Shown here: positions 11,343 through 22,529 of the stretch, one piece after another
Layout: each line of letters starts with the position of its first letter
Position numbering within the stretch: the stretch's first letter is position 1
Source of the DNA: Furcasterigmium furcatum
Lineage: Eukaryota > Ascomycota > Sordariomycetes > Glomerellales > Plectosphaerellaceae
NCBI GenBank assembly: GCA_001599815.1
Contig: BCIA01000001.1
Span: forward strand, 4,654,934-4,718,933
Direction of reading: 5' to 3'
DNA: 64,000 nucleotides
Program-made: the position numbers and the translations under genes
The notes under the pieces: generated by a model
Database searches by the model: none
The model's input: the letters and a program-made list of their open reading frames with translations, nothing else
What the model was told of the DNA's origin: nothing

Positions 11343-12194
11343 TCATTTCCACTTGGGGTCAATGGTTGGGAGGAAGTCGTTGAGGATCTGGACAATATCC
11401 TCGAGGGCCTTGACCCAGGCGTCGAGCTCGGTCTGGACCTTGGCCTCGTCGTCGCCGAGCTTGGCGTAGAAGTCCTTGCGGTAGGGGCAGGCCTTCATGG
11501 TGGCCCTGATGCCCTTGGCGATGAGCCAGTTGTGGTGCTTGCTGAGGGTATCGTCATAGGCGGTCGTGAAGGACTTGACAAGCTCCTCGTCGGAGGTCTT
11601 GAGGTTGTTGCGGATGGCCTGGCTGGTGAAGTGGAGGCCGCTGTTTGAACGACGGTATTAGCTCTAGAACTCGGGGCAAGGGCCGGTCGGATGTCAAAGG
11701 ACGAGACGACATAGGGTGTCCTCACCGGTTCAGCCACAGGAGGCCCTCGGAAGCAGTGTTCTTGCCGGACTTGATCTCGTTGCGGGCAAGGTCCTGGATA
11801 GTAGTCGACTCGAGAGGGGCAGCGAGGAAGCGGTCGCGGAGTTTCTGTGCGGGGGGCAGCAGCGTCAGTGGCCATCCACAACGGGTTGATAGAGGTCGCG
11901 ATGATGGCGGCTTACCTTGACGTTGCCGAGAATGTCGCTCTTGACAGTGCTGAAGGCTACGGAACCCAGGACATCTTGAAAACGCAAGTCAGCGTCTCCG
12001 GCCCCGCGCGGGTGTGATCAAGCAGCAATCGGAATAGAGGAAGACCTACCGAAGATGGAGACCATGGACTCGGCGGCCTCGAGGAACTCCTCGGTGGAAA
12101 TGGCATTGTCGTTGGCCTTGTCGACAGGGACGTCGACGAAGGACTTCTTGAAGGTGTCGACAATGGTGCTGCCGGGAGGGATCTGGGGAGCCAT
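11343..12194 (-). CDS. het-C2: HET-C2-type glycolipid transfer protein
   Basis: A 206-residue protein assembled from four exons: 12050-12194, 11916-11974, 11726-11844 and 11343-11640. The GLTP fold binds one glycosphingolipid and moves it between membranes. Residues that bind the sugar head group in this family are visible: Asp, Asn and Lys of SDILGNVKKLRD, Trp of LLWLNR, and His of KHHNWL. The C-terminal CPYRKDFYAKLGDDEAKVQ is a family signature. In Podospora anserina the homologous locus het-c controls heterokaryon incompatibility, so this is the likely counterpart. Whether it acts in self-recognition here is not known. None of the exons alone would be recognised as a gene. Confidence 0.93.
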
Positions 12195-12695
12195 GTTGAT
12201 ATGATGTGTCGGTGCCGAACAGGTACGGGATGGAGATGGAGGACTGGACGGTCGGAGGGTTGAAGGGGCGGTCAAGCTTGCGAGTCGAGGGAAGCTGTCG
12301 CTGTGTCCCTTTTGGTTGTCAGGGTGTCTGTGGATGGGCGAGGAGAGGGAGGGGAGCTCGACCAGAGGTGGGGTACATTGCGTTGTCATGAGGAGGTCCG
12401 TGTGCGCACTGTAACCTCGGCCAACTCAGGTGGTAGATCTGGCGTGGACATCATATAACACAGTGTCGATTTTGTCAAGGAAGCACGGTCCAAGTGAGGG
12501 GCGTCCGAGTCAGGGGGAGCTCCCCTCCCCAGGCCAATCAGCAGGTGCCAACGGATTGGGAACGGCGGGCCGGGCGGGATGCCAGCAGCCAGTCCAGTGG
12601 AATTGATAGGCCACTTCAGGGGTTCAGGGGCACAACTCCAGAACCTTGCCCCCTAAGTAACTATTGCACCATTCATCAGTCCATCCGGTCCCGAG
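12195..12695. other. Divergent intergenic region
   Basis: A 0.5-kb stretch between the divergent HET-C2 and CmcJ-like genes; probably both promoters. No gene was seen. Confidence 0.5.
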
Positions 12696-13666
12696 ATGGC
12701 TGATGAAAGAATGGCTGCAGCACATCAATCTGTCTCTCAACCGCCGGCCAGAGACATTACCGTGCCCCGGAATGTGAGCACGGAGCTCAACTATTACCGG
12801 GATGCGGGGGATGGCTCGGCCCCTGAGCCGGTCATCGTTGGGAGGTATGAAGTCCCTCCCTCCCGTCGGCTTGTTAAAACCCGGGCGTGCTGCAAGCAAA
12901 CAACTGACCGAGCGGGCGGTTGTGCAGCACAAAAGTCACCAACAACCGGGCTACAGTTCCCCTGGCGACTGTTGTGACTGACATCGCGGGGTCTGAAAAC
13001 CAGTACACCTTGGACACACACGGCTTCCAGCTGGTGCGCCACCAGAGCCGTGAGGCGACCTTCAGCGACGAAGCCGCCCTCACGACGGACTACTATGCCG
13101 AAATGGAGCAGCTTTACAAGGACGTAACAGGAGCGTCGCTCGTCTTCATCTTCGGCCACCGCGTGCGCCGCGGCCCGTCTCATTGGCACTCGCTCGGAGA
13201 GGGCAACGCGGCCAACCGCGGACCGCTGCATCGTGTCCATGTAGACCAATCCTACGACGGGGCGCTTCTCGTCGCGCAGAAACACCTCCCAGAATCAGAT
13301 CTCGCGGCTCTTCTCGAACGGCGCTTCCAGATCGTGAACATATGGCGGCCTCTGCGCGAGGTACACAAGGACCCGCTGGCTGTGGCGGACGCACGTTCCG
13401 TACCAGACGAGGACTTGGTTGCGGCATCGGTGATGTATCAGGACGGGTCGAGGTCGGAGACATGGGCGGTACGGCCGAGCGAAGGCCATCGATGGTTCTT
13501 CAAGGGAAGTCAGCGGCCGGACGAGGTGCTGTTCATCAAGTGTTTCGACTCGGCGGCAGAGGAGGGGCTAGCGAGGCGGACGCCGCATTGCGCGTTTCGA
13601 GACCCGGAGTACGATGAGGCAGAGTCGAGAGAGAGCGTTGAAGTTCGGGCGATGTTATTCTACTGA
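12696..13666 (+). CDS. CmcJ/AsaB-type hydroxylase-desaturase-like protein
   Basis: A 295-residue protein from two exons (12696-12844 and 12928-13666). The junction reads VIVG-S-TKVTNNRATVPL. It resembles the fungal family annotated as CmcJ-like methyltransferase, GA4 desaturase or AsaB hydroxylase/desaturase, found in secondary metabolism. Visible marks are HVDQSYDGA (an HxD pair at about residue 161, as in iron-dependent oxygenases), IVNIWRPLREVHKDPLAVADARSV, and a C-terminal HCAFRDPEYDE-ESRESVEVRAMLFY block. These match the family and suggest a non-haem iron, 2-oxoglutarate-type active site. No polyketide synthase, peptide synthetase or P450 neighbours are present, so this is a stand-alone member. 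The substrate is unknown. Confidence 0.8.
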
Positions 13667-14630
13667 GCTGCGGCGTTGGAGCCGTTGGTGGGAGGCGCGC
13701 CTCGCTGGCAAGTTGGTCGATTGCGGTCAATTGGGATGCCGCCGCGGGGTAATGTCCATCCCGCCGTGACGTCAGTGGATGCCCACTAGAGATCGAGCCT
13801 AAACAGCCCACCTCTCAAGCCCTGCGTAGCTGCGCTAAATCAATGCCGGGCTTCCCGCGTGGAAACTTGTTGTTGGATGGATGGATGACAAGCTCTCGTG
13901 CCCGGCGATCGTCACTACCCGCATCCGATGCCGCCTCCTCTTAATTTTTTACAACCAAGTTGCCGACGCCGTTCACCACTTGGACCCTTGTCGGCGGACG
14001 CGCGGCCAGGCCCTATGTCGTGAGCCGTAGCACCGCCAGAGCGTCAAGGGGCGGACGTCGTACAGTCGGGTCCTCCGCAAAATGGCCGGTGAGGTATCAA
14101 GGAGAGGATGAAATCAAAGTACAGCTCGCTTCTGTCTGTCTCATGGAAGGAGCCATGGAAGACCCCGCTTCCAGACAAGACTCCTGCTATGGGATCCAGT
14201 GAAACCTTGTTAGTGCGGCTGGAGCCTTCCTTCTCTCAGTACTAAGGTAGGTAGGTGCGTACCCGGTCACAGCTTCCTCCTCCCGGGGCCAAGCATCTCA
14301 CCCCGGGATCTAAAAGAAGCCGACCTTGTTTTCATCTTCTTGGCTGACCTCGACGTCGGGGCTCGCTGCCATGACATCGTCCAGTGCTTCAACCCTTCTC
14401 CTCTTTTAATATTGGATTGCCTAGACCTGCCGTACGAACTCCTCTACACTCTTGTTCCAGTCAAGCTTCGCCGCGCTTTTCTTGGACCTTGACCTTGAAC
14501 CGTCCATTCCCCTCCCACCTGAAGTCTTCGCTGTTCTCTTCCTCCTCCCACGATCTCCCTCACGTCGACTCATGACATCAATCGCGCGAATCACTAGTCC
14601 TCCAGAACCGCAGACAGACCTTCAGTCAAA
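13667..14630. other. Intergenic, promoter of the phospholipase D gene
   Basis: No gene was seen. The last 200 bases before the ATG at 14631 are pyrimidine-rich (C/T tracts from about 14380 to 14560), common in promoters of well-expressed fungal genes. Confidence 0.45.
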
Positions 14631-17371
14631 ATGATCGGGGGTACTAACGACGAGAAGAGGAATGATGGCAAGGAGGAGAGTAGCTTCATGGCCAAGTTCA
14701 AGAAGCCCTTCCGTAGCCTCGAGGAGAAGCTTGAGGGCACCCACCTCCACGACGCCAAGGTCACCCTCGTCCACAAAAAGCACCAAATCGGCAAGTTTGC
14801 CAACCTCGTGAGTTCCGAACACCCGTCTTGACTCTTTCTCGGCATTATGCGACAGGCACCAGGTTACAGGGCTGACGGCGTGGGGAACCAACCCTTGTGC
14901 AGTTCAATCCCAATCACAGACACGACGAGGAGCATGAGAAGGCCACAGACGAGAAGAGGACCAAAATCCGCGACCAGCATCGCTTCAACTCCTACTTCCC
15001 GGAGCGCGACGGCAACCTGGTCAAGTGGTATGTCGACGGCCGCGACTATTTCTGGGCAGTCTCCGAGGCCCTTGAGAAGGCGAAGGAGACCATCTACATC
15101 GCCGACTGGTGGCTTTCGCCCGAGCTCTTCTTGCGCCGCCCGCCGTACCACAACCAGGAATGGAGACTGGACCAGATTCTCAAGCGCCGTGCCGAGGCCG
15201 GCGTCAAGATCTACGTCACCGTTTACCGCGAGGTCGAGGCTGCTCTGACTTGCAACTCCGAGCACACCAAGCACGCCCTCCACGGTCTGTGTCCCGAGGG
15301 ATCGCCCGGATACGGAAACATTCGCGTCCAGAGGCATCCGGACCACAACGTGCTCGAGAACGCTGCCGATATGACCTTTTACTGGGCTCATCATGAGAAG
15401 TACATCATCGTCGATTACGAGGTCGCCTTCATCGGCGGCCTGGACCTGTGTTTTGGCCGATACGACACTAGCACCCACGGTCTGTCGGACGTGCATCCTG
15501 AAGGCGTCAGGAACGAGATCTGGCCCGGCCAAGACTTCAACAACAACCGTATCATGGACTTCAAGAACGTGGACGATTGGAAGCAGAACGAGCTGAGCAA
15601 GTCTCGCTACGGCCGCATGCCGTGGCACGATGTAGCCATGGGTTTGATCGGGCCCTGCGTTTACGACATTGCCGAGCACTTCATTCTGCGCTGGAACTTT
15701 GTCAAGCGCGACAAGTACAAGCGCGACGATCGCTATGACTGGCTGGAACTCCGGGGCCGGGAAGGAGACGATGAGGACCTTGTCGGTGTCCAGCGGCCAA
15801 AGCACCCCGTCGGAGACTATGTTCTGCATCCTCTCACTCCCCTGGAGACCAAGAATCTCGACAACAGAGGCACCGTCCATTGCCAGCTCGTCAGGTCCAG
15901 CGACGATTGGTCTTCTGGCATTCTGCTCGACCACTCGATCCAGAACGCGTACATCAAGGTCATCAACGAGGCCCAACACTATGTCTACATTGAGAACCAG
16001 TTTTTCATCACAGCCACCGGTGAACATCAGGCGCCCGTTCACAACACTATCGGCAAGGCCATGGTTGACGCCATTGTCAGGGCGGCGAAGGAAGGACGCA
16101 AGTTCCGCATCATCATTCTCATCCCCGCCGTTCCCGGTTTTGCTGGAGACCTGCGCGAGGACGCTGCAACTGGAACTCGGGCCATCATGGACTACCAGTA
16201 CAAGTCGATCTGCCGTGGCGAGCACTCCATTTTTGGACAAATCAAGGCTCACGATCTTGACCCTCAGAAGTACATCTTCTTCTTCAACCTACGCTCTTAC
16301 GACCGCTTGTTGAGGACCCCGGCGCTCGCCAAGCAGGAGAAGGAAACCGGCGTCTCATACCAGCAGGTCCAGCGCGCCGAAGCCGAAGAGGTCATGGCTG
16401 CCGGTATTCACGGCACGAATGATCCCACCAGCCCCGAACGCGACGCCCATATGGGCACCTCGCACGACCAGGACCCGAAGCTGACCACCCCCGAAGCGGA
16501 AGAGGCCATGAACGCCAAATCGCGCTTCGAGGCGGCCATGCCCGAGCACGAGATGAAGTCTATAGCCTCCGTTTCTCACCATGCCTTGTCGGGTAACGAC
16601 AAGACACTCCTCGACGAGCCCTGGGATGACGAGGACCTCAAATCGGAGGTGCACAACTGGATTCAGGAGGAACTCTATATCCATTCCAAGCTTCTCATTG
16701 CCGATGATCGCGTCGTCATCTGCGGATCCAGCAACCTGAATGATCGCTCCCAGCTCGGCCTACACGACTCGGAGCTCAGCATCGTCATGGAAGACACCAA
16801 AAAGTTCCAGAGCACCATGAACGGCGAGCCGTTCGAAGCTGGCTGGCACGCCGCGTCACTGCGTCGTTACCTGTGGCGCGAGCATCTCGGTCTTCTGACC
16901 GCTCAGTCCGTGGACGGCTCAAGCAACCCCAACGCTCAGCCTCCAGGCGAGGACTCGCCGAACGATCCCCTGGATCAGGACGAAAGTTGGAACAGGGTGG
17001 CCGATCCGCTGAACGACGATTTATGGGAGATGTGGACGACCCAGGCTACCAAGAACACCGAAATCTACCGCCACGTCTTCCACGCGGACCCCGATGACCA
17101 TAGTAAGTTCTGGCGCTTTTTCTCTGTCGCCTCACTCGTTGCTGACTTTCTCGCAGTCAAGAATTTCGAAGACTACGACCGCTACCTGCCGGCCAAGGGC
17201 GTCAAGGCGGGCCATATCTACGACTTGTTCATGCCCCCTGAGGATGCCCGTCGCAAGATCAACGAGATCAGAGGCCATCTTGTCTGGATGCCCCTCGAGT
17301 TCCTGGAGGATGCGGAGATGGCCGAGACGGGACTGCAGGTGAACCAGTTCACGGAGAGTGTCTACACTTGA
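14631..17371 (+). CDS. Phospholipase D, short fungal form
   Basis: An 863-residue protein from three exons: 14631-14807, 14903-17102 and 17157-17371. It hydrolyses phosphatidylcholine to phosphatidic acid and choline. Both catalytic HKD motifs are intact: HEKYIIVD followed by GGLD (about residue 222) and HSKLLIAD followed by GSSNLNDRS (about residue 652). The intervening WHDVAMGLIGPCVYDIAEHFILRWN and YVYIENQFFI blocks are typical of eukaryotic PLD. No PX or PH domain precedes the catalytic region, so this is the shorter class found in filamentous fungi rather than the Spo14 form. The second intron (17103-17156) is 54 nt, a multiple of three, and has no in-frame stop, so a naive reading keeps it. 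Splicing there gives HIKNFEDYD. Confidence 0.95.
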
Positions 17372-17998
17372 GGTGCGGGGTGCAGGGATGACGCATGAAT
17401 CAGAATGGCCAATGGCTCAGCGCCATGATGAGATATGATTGAGGCCAATAGAACTCTTTGGGGTTGCTGGGCTAAATTCAGGATACCAGGCGTTTGGGCT
17501 GGGCAGGTTGCCGATGCACCTTCGTTGCTTTTCTCTATGCTTTAGTCTTAATTGAACATTGACTTAATTCTCATTCTTCTCCTCTCTAGTTCGGTACGAT
17601 GCTTCGGGTGACCCGGGAGCAATGTGGCTGGTCATGGTCTCTGGGGGTGTATATGGGCTGGGGACTATATCAGCTCCAATATTGCATTCTGGACGTGTGT
17701 ATGTCATTGATTTACCCATCTGTTTGATTTTAACCTAATATTCACTCAGTAATTCACGTTCACGGCGGGTTTGTATGCAAAATCGTCTCTTCATTTTCCC
17801 TGTCCTGGCCACTGACTTGACGACGACCTAGGACCGGACCCCTTTCGTTATGTACAGAGCACCCTGGAAATAATTGATATGTACAGCAGGAAGCTTCCCG
17901 GAAGAATGTGCAAGAAAAGGGCACCACAGCTCCGCGGCATGTTGGATGCCGTCCTGGAGCGGTGCATCACCCCGACCACTCAGCCCATCGCCGCTCGC
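17372..17998. other. Convergent 3' intergenic region
   Basis: This holds the 3' regions of the convergent phospholipase D and pectate lyase genes; AT-rich between about 17530 and 17770. No gene was seen. Confidence 0.5.
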
Positions 17999-19001
17999 TT
18001 AGATGACGCCGGTGCCGGCGTTGGCCTCGACGCAAGCGCAGACGGAGTCGGCGGGGGTGACGCTGTAGGAGTAGTCAACCTCGAGGCTGCCGACCTGGGT
18101 GATCTCGGTGTCGGAGTCGATGTAGACGTTGTCGCGCTCGACGGCGAAGCCCTCGTCGTTGGCGTCGAGGTCGGTGACGATGGCGCGGCGGGTGTTCTCG
18201 AAGTAGTTGCCCTCGACGAGGACCTGGGCGCCCTCGCGGGAGTTGATGCCCGATGTCGGGTTGTCGATGTAGCAGTTGGAGACGATGTGGGCGGTTCCGA
18301 AGCGCACCGAGGGCAGGCGGGAGTTGACGTTGATGAAGCTGTTGTGCGAGTAGGTCACGTGGAGGGTGCCGGAATCCTGGCCGCCGTTGGAGGCGGAGTG
18401 GCCGACGAGAGAGCCCTTCCACTGCGTTCAGGGGTTAGTTGAGGCTATTCACAGACTCTGAGAGTTGCGGGGGTTCACTTACGTGGTCGTGGAACTTGTT
18501 CCAGGACACGGTGATGAAGTCAGAGGCGCGCTTGATGTCCAGAAGACCATCGAAGTCATCCTTGCCGCCGGTGATGCCCACGTTGTAGAGATCGCAGTGG
18601 TCGACCCAGACATAGGTGGCGGTCTCGATATCGATCAGGTCACCGCTGTCAGGGGCAAGGCTGAGGTCGAGGTTGCGGAGGATGACGTTGTTCTCCCTGT
18701 AGATGCGGAAACCGCCGCCGACGAGGCCGGAGCCTGAGCCGACACCCTGGATGGTGGTGTCGGAGGGGACGCGGAGGATGCCGCAGTCGGAGAGCTTGCC
18801 GTCGATGTGGATGACGTTGCCGGGGTCTCCGAGAGCGTCCTCGAGGGCCGAGCAAGATGTAACGACGACCGGGGAGGCGCTGCCGCCTCCCGTGGTGCCG
18901 ACACCGTAACCGACGAGGCCGTCGACGCTGGCGGAGCAGGACTGAGCCTTGGCCGAAGCCGCGGCGAAGAGAAGAGCGAGGGCGGTCTTGCGGGAGAACA
19001 T
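17999..19001 (-). CDS. Secreted pectate lyase, polysaccharide lyase family 1
   Basis: A 313-residue protein from two exons (18483-19001 and 17999-18421), with a signal peptide MFSRKTALALLFAAASAKAQ. It cleaves polygalacturonate in plant cell walls by calcium-dependent beta-elimination. Right-handed beta-helix signatures are clear: VIHIDGKLSDCG, NNVILRNLDL, WVDHCDLYN (calcium-binding loop region, about residue 129), DGLLDIKRASDFITVSWNKFHDHWKGSLVGHS, and SRLPSVRFGTAHIVSN with the catalytic-loop Arg (about residues 203-211). The length and lack of extra modules fit the pelB-type fungal enzymes. It supports a plant-associated host. Confidence 0.95.
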
Positions 19002-20138
19002 TCTGACTGCTGGGTGTCCGAAAGAGTTTGTTGGAAAAAGATGAGATATAACAGAGCTGAGACTAGCACAGGAAGAAGTCAGAGAAGAAGAGTCGTGAGA
19101 AGCTGTAGACTGAGCCGGAGTCTGATGAGGAGAGAGTAGAACTGAACCATCGTCGAGGCTTCCATCGCCGCTGTTTTATACCTTTTCTTCGCGTCCTTTT
19201 CCGCCTCCTCATCCACCGCCGAGATGTCGATCTTTCTTCGAGTTGAGAAGCCCGGTCGTTCAGTCTCAACCTGTGTCACCCTCGCCTTCAGCCAAGCTCA
19301 ACTTACCTCTGAGCCTGCCTGACGTAGAGTAGGCAGGGAGCCGCCAGGGGGTATCGGACTAACACCGACGACACGAGATTCCCACTCTTCAGGGATGATC
19401 CACCATCTTGGCTGTCCATCCTCCTTTCCCGCCATGTCGACACCGGAATTCTCCAAACAAGCAAACACCAAGCTTCCCCAGGAATTCCCACCAGTAAAAT
19501 CCCCGAATCTCCGAGCTCTCACGCCTTGTCGACACAACAGACAGCCCTCAGCTCGTCGACCTGAACTCCGTTTCGAAAAAGGGCGCCAGCAGCTTCTGAG
19601 TAAAGTCAAGATCGTCACTGTCGCCGTAAGCCCCGCGAATGAACAGGATCACCGTGACGAAGGAGGTGCGAGGGGCCCTCGGGGCTTCGCACAAGGCCGG
19701 CTGTTGCAGTCATATTAAGGCAGCGCGAATGAACCCGGCCCCGTCACCTGAACTCTGACCTCTTGGCACGTCGCGGGCGAATGAGCTGTGTCGCAGCGGC
19801 GACGATCTGCCGTCCCTTGACCTGGATTCGGGAGATGCATGCCACCCCCGGGGTAATCCCGCGAATCGGACGGAACCAGCGCGCATGCAGCCATGGATGC
19901 CGATATTAGATCTCGCGGGGTGCACTGGCAGTTTCCTGCGCGGACCGCTGCGCGTGCCTCCGTGCCTGAAAGGAGTAACATGTAAGAAGCGCCCTCCTGC
20001 GCGATGACGATCACTGCGAGTTCTACGCATCGCTTCACTGCCGGGAAAGGGGGAAACGCGAAAGGGGGTGCTGGGGACTGAGTTTGTTTCGAGGGAATGA
20101 TTTCGCCGTCGCTGTTCCCGTCTATTCCGCTGCATGTG
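19002..20138. other. 1.1-kb intergenic region, pectate lyase promoter
   Basis: It contains a TATAAAA on the minus strand (19174-19180) that would serve the pectate lyase. Open frames between 19300 and 20135 overlap on both strands and show no family similarity. Confidence 0.5.
19174..19180 (-). promoter_or_regulatory. TATA box of the pectate lyase
   Basis: TATAAAA on the minus strand, about 173-179 bp upstream of the ATG at 19001. It would give a leader of roughly 140 nt. This is positional evidence only. Confidence 0.45.
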
Positions 20139-22529
20139 CTATGACGAAGCCGGTGCCGCCGGGGTTGCAGCTGCCGAAGCGACATCTCCGGTGCTCGCAG
20201 CCTTAGCTGCCTCCTTCTCGAGGGCCTTCGCAGCCTTCTTCTCCTCAGCTTGCCGTTGCTTTTCCAGCTTCTTGAGCGCGTTCTTGCTCATCTTTCCGTC
20301 GCCGTCGACCTGGTCACCGTCCTTGGGTCGAGATGCGAGGGCTGTGAGCTTCTCCGAAGCTCTCCAGGTCAGGGGGCGACGAGACATAAACAGGTCAACG
20401 GTCTCATCCGTGACTTGCGAACGCCTCTCCTGGAAAGCCGTGCAGAACTTGGCCAGTTCATCCGCACACCTTGTGTCTCTGTCAGCACCGAGACAGGGAA
20501 GCAAGTTTCCAAAGCCTCTTACCTCTTCTTGATTTCTCCGGTCAGCATCTTTCCAGCACGATAATCCTTCTCAATCTGGGCCAGCTCCTCATCGTCCTAT
20601 GGAAGATGACATCAGCACACGCTCTCCACACCGACCAATCCAAGACGGAATATACCTCAAGGAAGAACCTCAGATACTGATACGCAACATCAACGTCCGG
20701 GTTGCCACCAAGCTCACGATGCAGCTCCAGTGTCTCCTGGCCTCCGCTGAAGGCGTACTTGTTCATCTTGTTGAGAATCTGCTTCGGGGTATCTTTCTGC
20801 GCGGGTGTTAGCCCCATCGTGCGAGACCGTACACTGCATCCAGGCCTACCAAGAAAATAGCGCTAGTCTCGATCGATGCCGACATCCTAGGTATCCCATT
20901 AGCACACCGATTTCACAGCTCCGATTGGCAGTGCTCACTTGGTTCCAGGGCCGCCCAAGCTGTCCAGGAACCTGGCATGGATGAGCGACGGCTTGGCGAA
21001 CTTCAGGCCCACAGCGACATCGCGAGTGACACGGAAGTAAGGATCTGGGCACGGGTCAATTTGGTTGCAACACGCGATTTCTGGGCATCCTACCTTGGTC
21101 AATGGCCATCGGAATGAGGCAGGGAATCTTCTCGGGGTGGGCTGCCAAGCTGTCAGGAACGGCGATGGTCGCAGGTGGAGCGAAAAGGGGCTACACAGCC
21201 ACCTGGCCAAGAAAGAGGGAGAACACATACGATGGCCGGGGAAGATGTGAGGGAACGAGTTGCCGAAGGAAGATGATGCCTGAATAGACACGAAATGAAT
21301 TTTCCCAATGTTCGTCGATTCATCGAAGCCGAAGACTGCCTTTGCCATGTTATAAGTGATGCGCTTGGCGACGCGAGTGACATTGGCATAGAACTCTCCG
21401 CCCATGTAGTCATAGTCCTGCCGTTAAGGTTAGCGTTTGCGACCGGGAGGGCATGTTCAAGCAATTGCCACGCCAGGATCTGTACGTACGGAGAAGATAA
21501 ACGTCCTCTTGGAGTCGAAACCAACTGCCAGGATATCCTTGGCGTTGGACCTGGAGTAGCCCTTCACCTCCTCGACGCTGGCAAACCAAGTCAGCCAGAG
21601 TAAAACACGCGGAAAGCCACAGAGAATCCTACGTACGTTTTCTTCTCACCGAACAGGAACTTCTCGTCTGTTGGGGGCGTCAGTGGGTTGATGCGTTATT
21701 CCACGAATCCCGCCGCGACATACCATCTGTGAGCATGATGACCAATGGGGCATCGAGAACGTCGGAGAGCCACTTGGTCAAAGTGAAAGGAATGACGTGA
21801 CCGATGTGGAGTGAATCTGAACTGGGACCTCTGCCTGCCGGAGTTGTGAGCCGCGTGGATCATACGAGATTGTCTCCCTTCTCCGAGGGGATTGGGTCGA
21901 ATTCGGGTTGCAGGACTCACCCTGAAAGCAGTCAGTATCGGTGGTAATCACGAGGAGAAGTAAAGGTGGAGACTCACAGTGTAGAGGAAGAAAGGCTCCT
22001 TCTTCTCGTAGAGATCGAGGATCAGGTCCAGGTCGCGGTGGGAGAACACGATGCCACGTCGCAGGTAGTGGTGTGGCTTGACGCCGACAACCCTCTCGAA
22101 GCGCTCGAGCAGCGCTTCATCAATGAGCTTGGTACCGAACTCCTCAACGAGTTTCTGCAGGCCGCAATTAACACAAAGATCTTCCGTAAATCAGGAGGCT
22201 GCCAAGTCTTACCCTGTAGTCAATGGCCTGAACTTTGCCATCCTCTCCGACCTAAAGCATGTAGATGTCAGCATGACAGTTCTGCCTGATCCCTGGCACT
22301 GATAATCCCCCCTGGAAGGGCTAAGGCTGCTCCCAGTTGATTCGCGCAACAGAGACCGCATAGCCTCTGCGCTGTCTACGGCCGCAAGCGAGTGCCATAT
22401 TCGCCAATCCAAAAGGCCACTTACGGCTCCAGAAACGTTCCAAGGATCGATCGTCTGCTTTCCGGCAGCGGGCTGGTCGGCAGCCTCGGGAGGAATCTCC
22501 TGTGCGGGAGCTTCGGGGGCGGATGCCAT
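20139..22529 (-). CDS. WRS1: Tryptophanyl-tRNA synthetase, cytosolic, with a 1-nt exon
   Basis: A 491-residue class I synthetase that charges tRNA-Trp. I assemble 14 exons: 22425-22529, 22213-22251, 21978-22154, 21921 (one nucleotide), 21724-21834, 21637-21667, 21490-21577, 21231-21417, 21094-21141, 20939-21044, 20850-20886, 20656-20796, 20523-20596 and 20139-20469. Phases agree at every junction and the total is 1476 nt. The HIGH motif (HIGHVIPF, about residue 117) and KMSAS (about 298-302) are intact, as are [15 protein letters not shown] and SFPHIF. The Gly codon of the universal TGRGPSS motif can only be formed if G at 21921 is included as its own exon between two introns with GTGAGT donors. 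The tail is charged and Lys/Ala-rich. The junction at 21141/21231 (PGH-PHPEK) was chosen for its CTGAC branch site and is slightly less certain. Confidence 0.93.
21921..21921 (-). other. WRS1: Predicted single-nucleotide exon of WRS1
   Basis: The minus strand reads GCTTTCAG, then G, then GTGAGT. Including only this G joins exon 3 (ending in the codon ACT) to exon 5 (beginning GC AGA GGT CCC) and yields Thr-Gly-Arg-Gly-Pro. The flanking introns are 56 nt (21922-21977) and 86 nt (21835-21920), each with a GTGAGT donor, CTGAC/CTCAC-like branch sites and CAG acceptors. Without it the frame fails. Confidence 0.85.

Noticed and set aside
11690..11730. 5S rRNA-like phrase (GACATAGGGTGT) inside a HET-C2 intron
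   Set aside because: The similarity covers only about a dozen bases; the remaining conserved 5S rRNA segments are absent.
12681..13666. Secondary-metabolite cluster around the CmcJ-like gene
   Set aside because: No synthase, P450, cluster regulator or adjacent transporter; the MFS exporter is 35 kb away among housekeeping genes.
14864..16252. 462-codon minus-strand open frame
   Set aside because: Antisense to phospholipase D with both HKD motifs.
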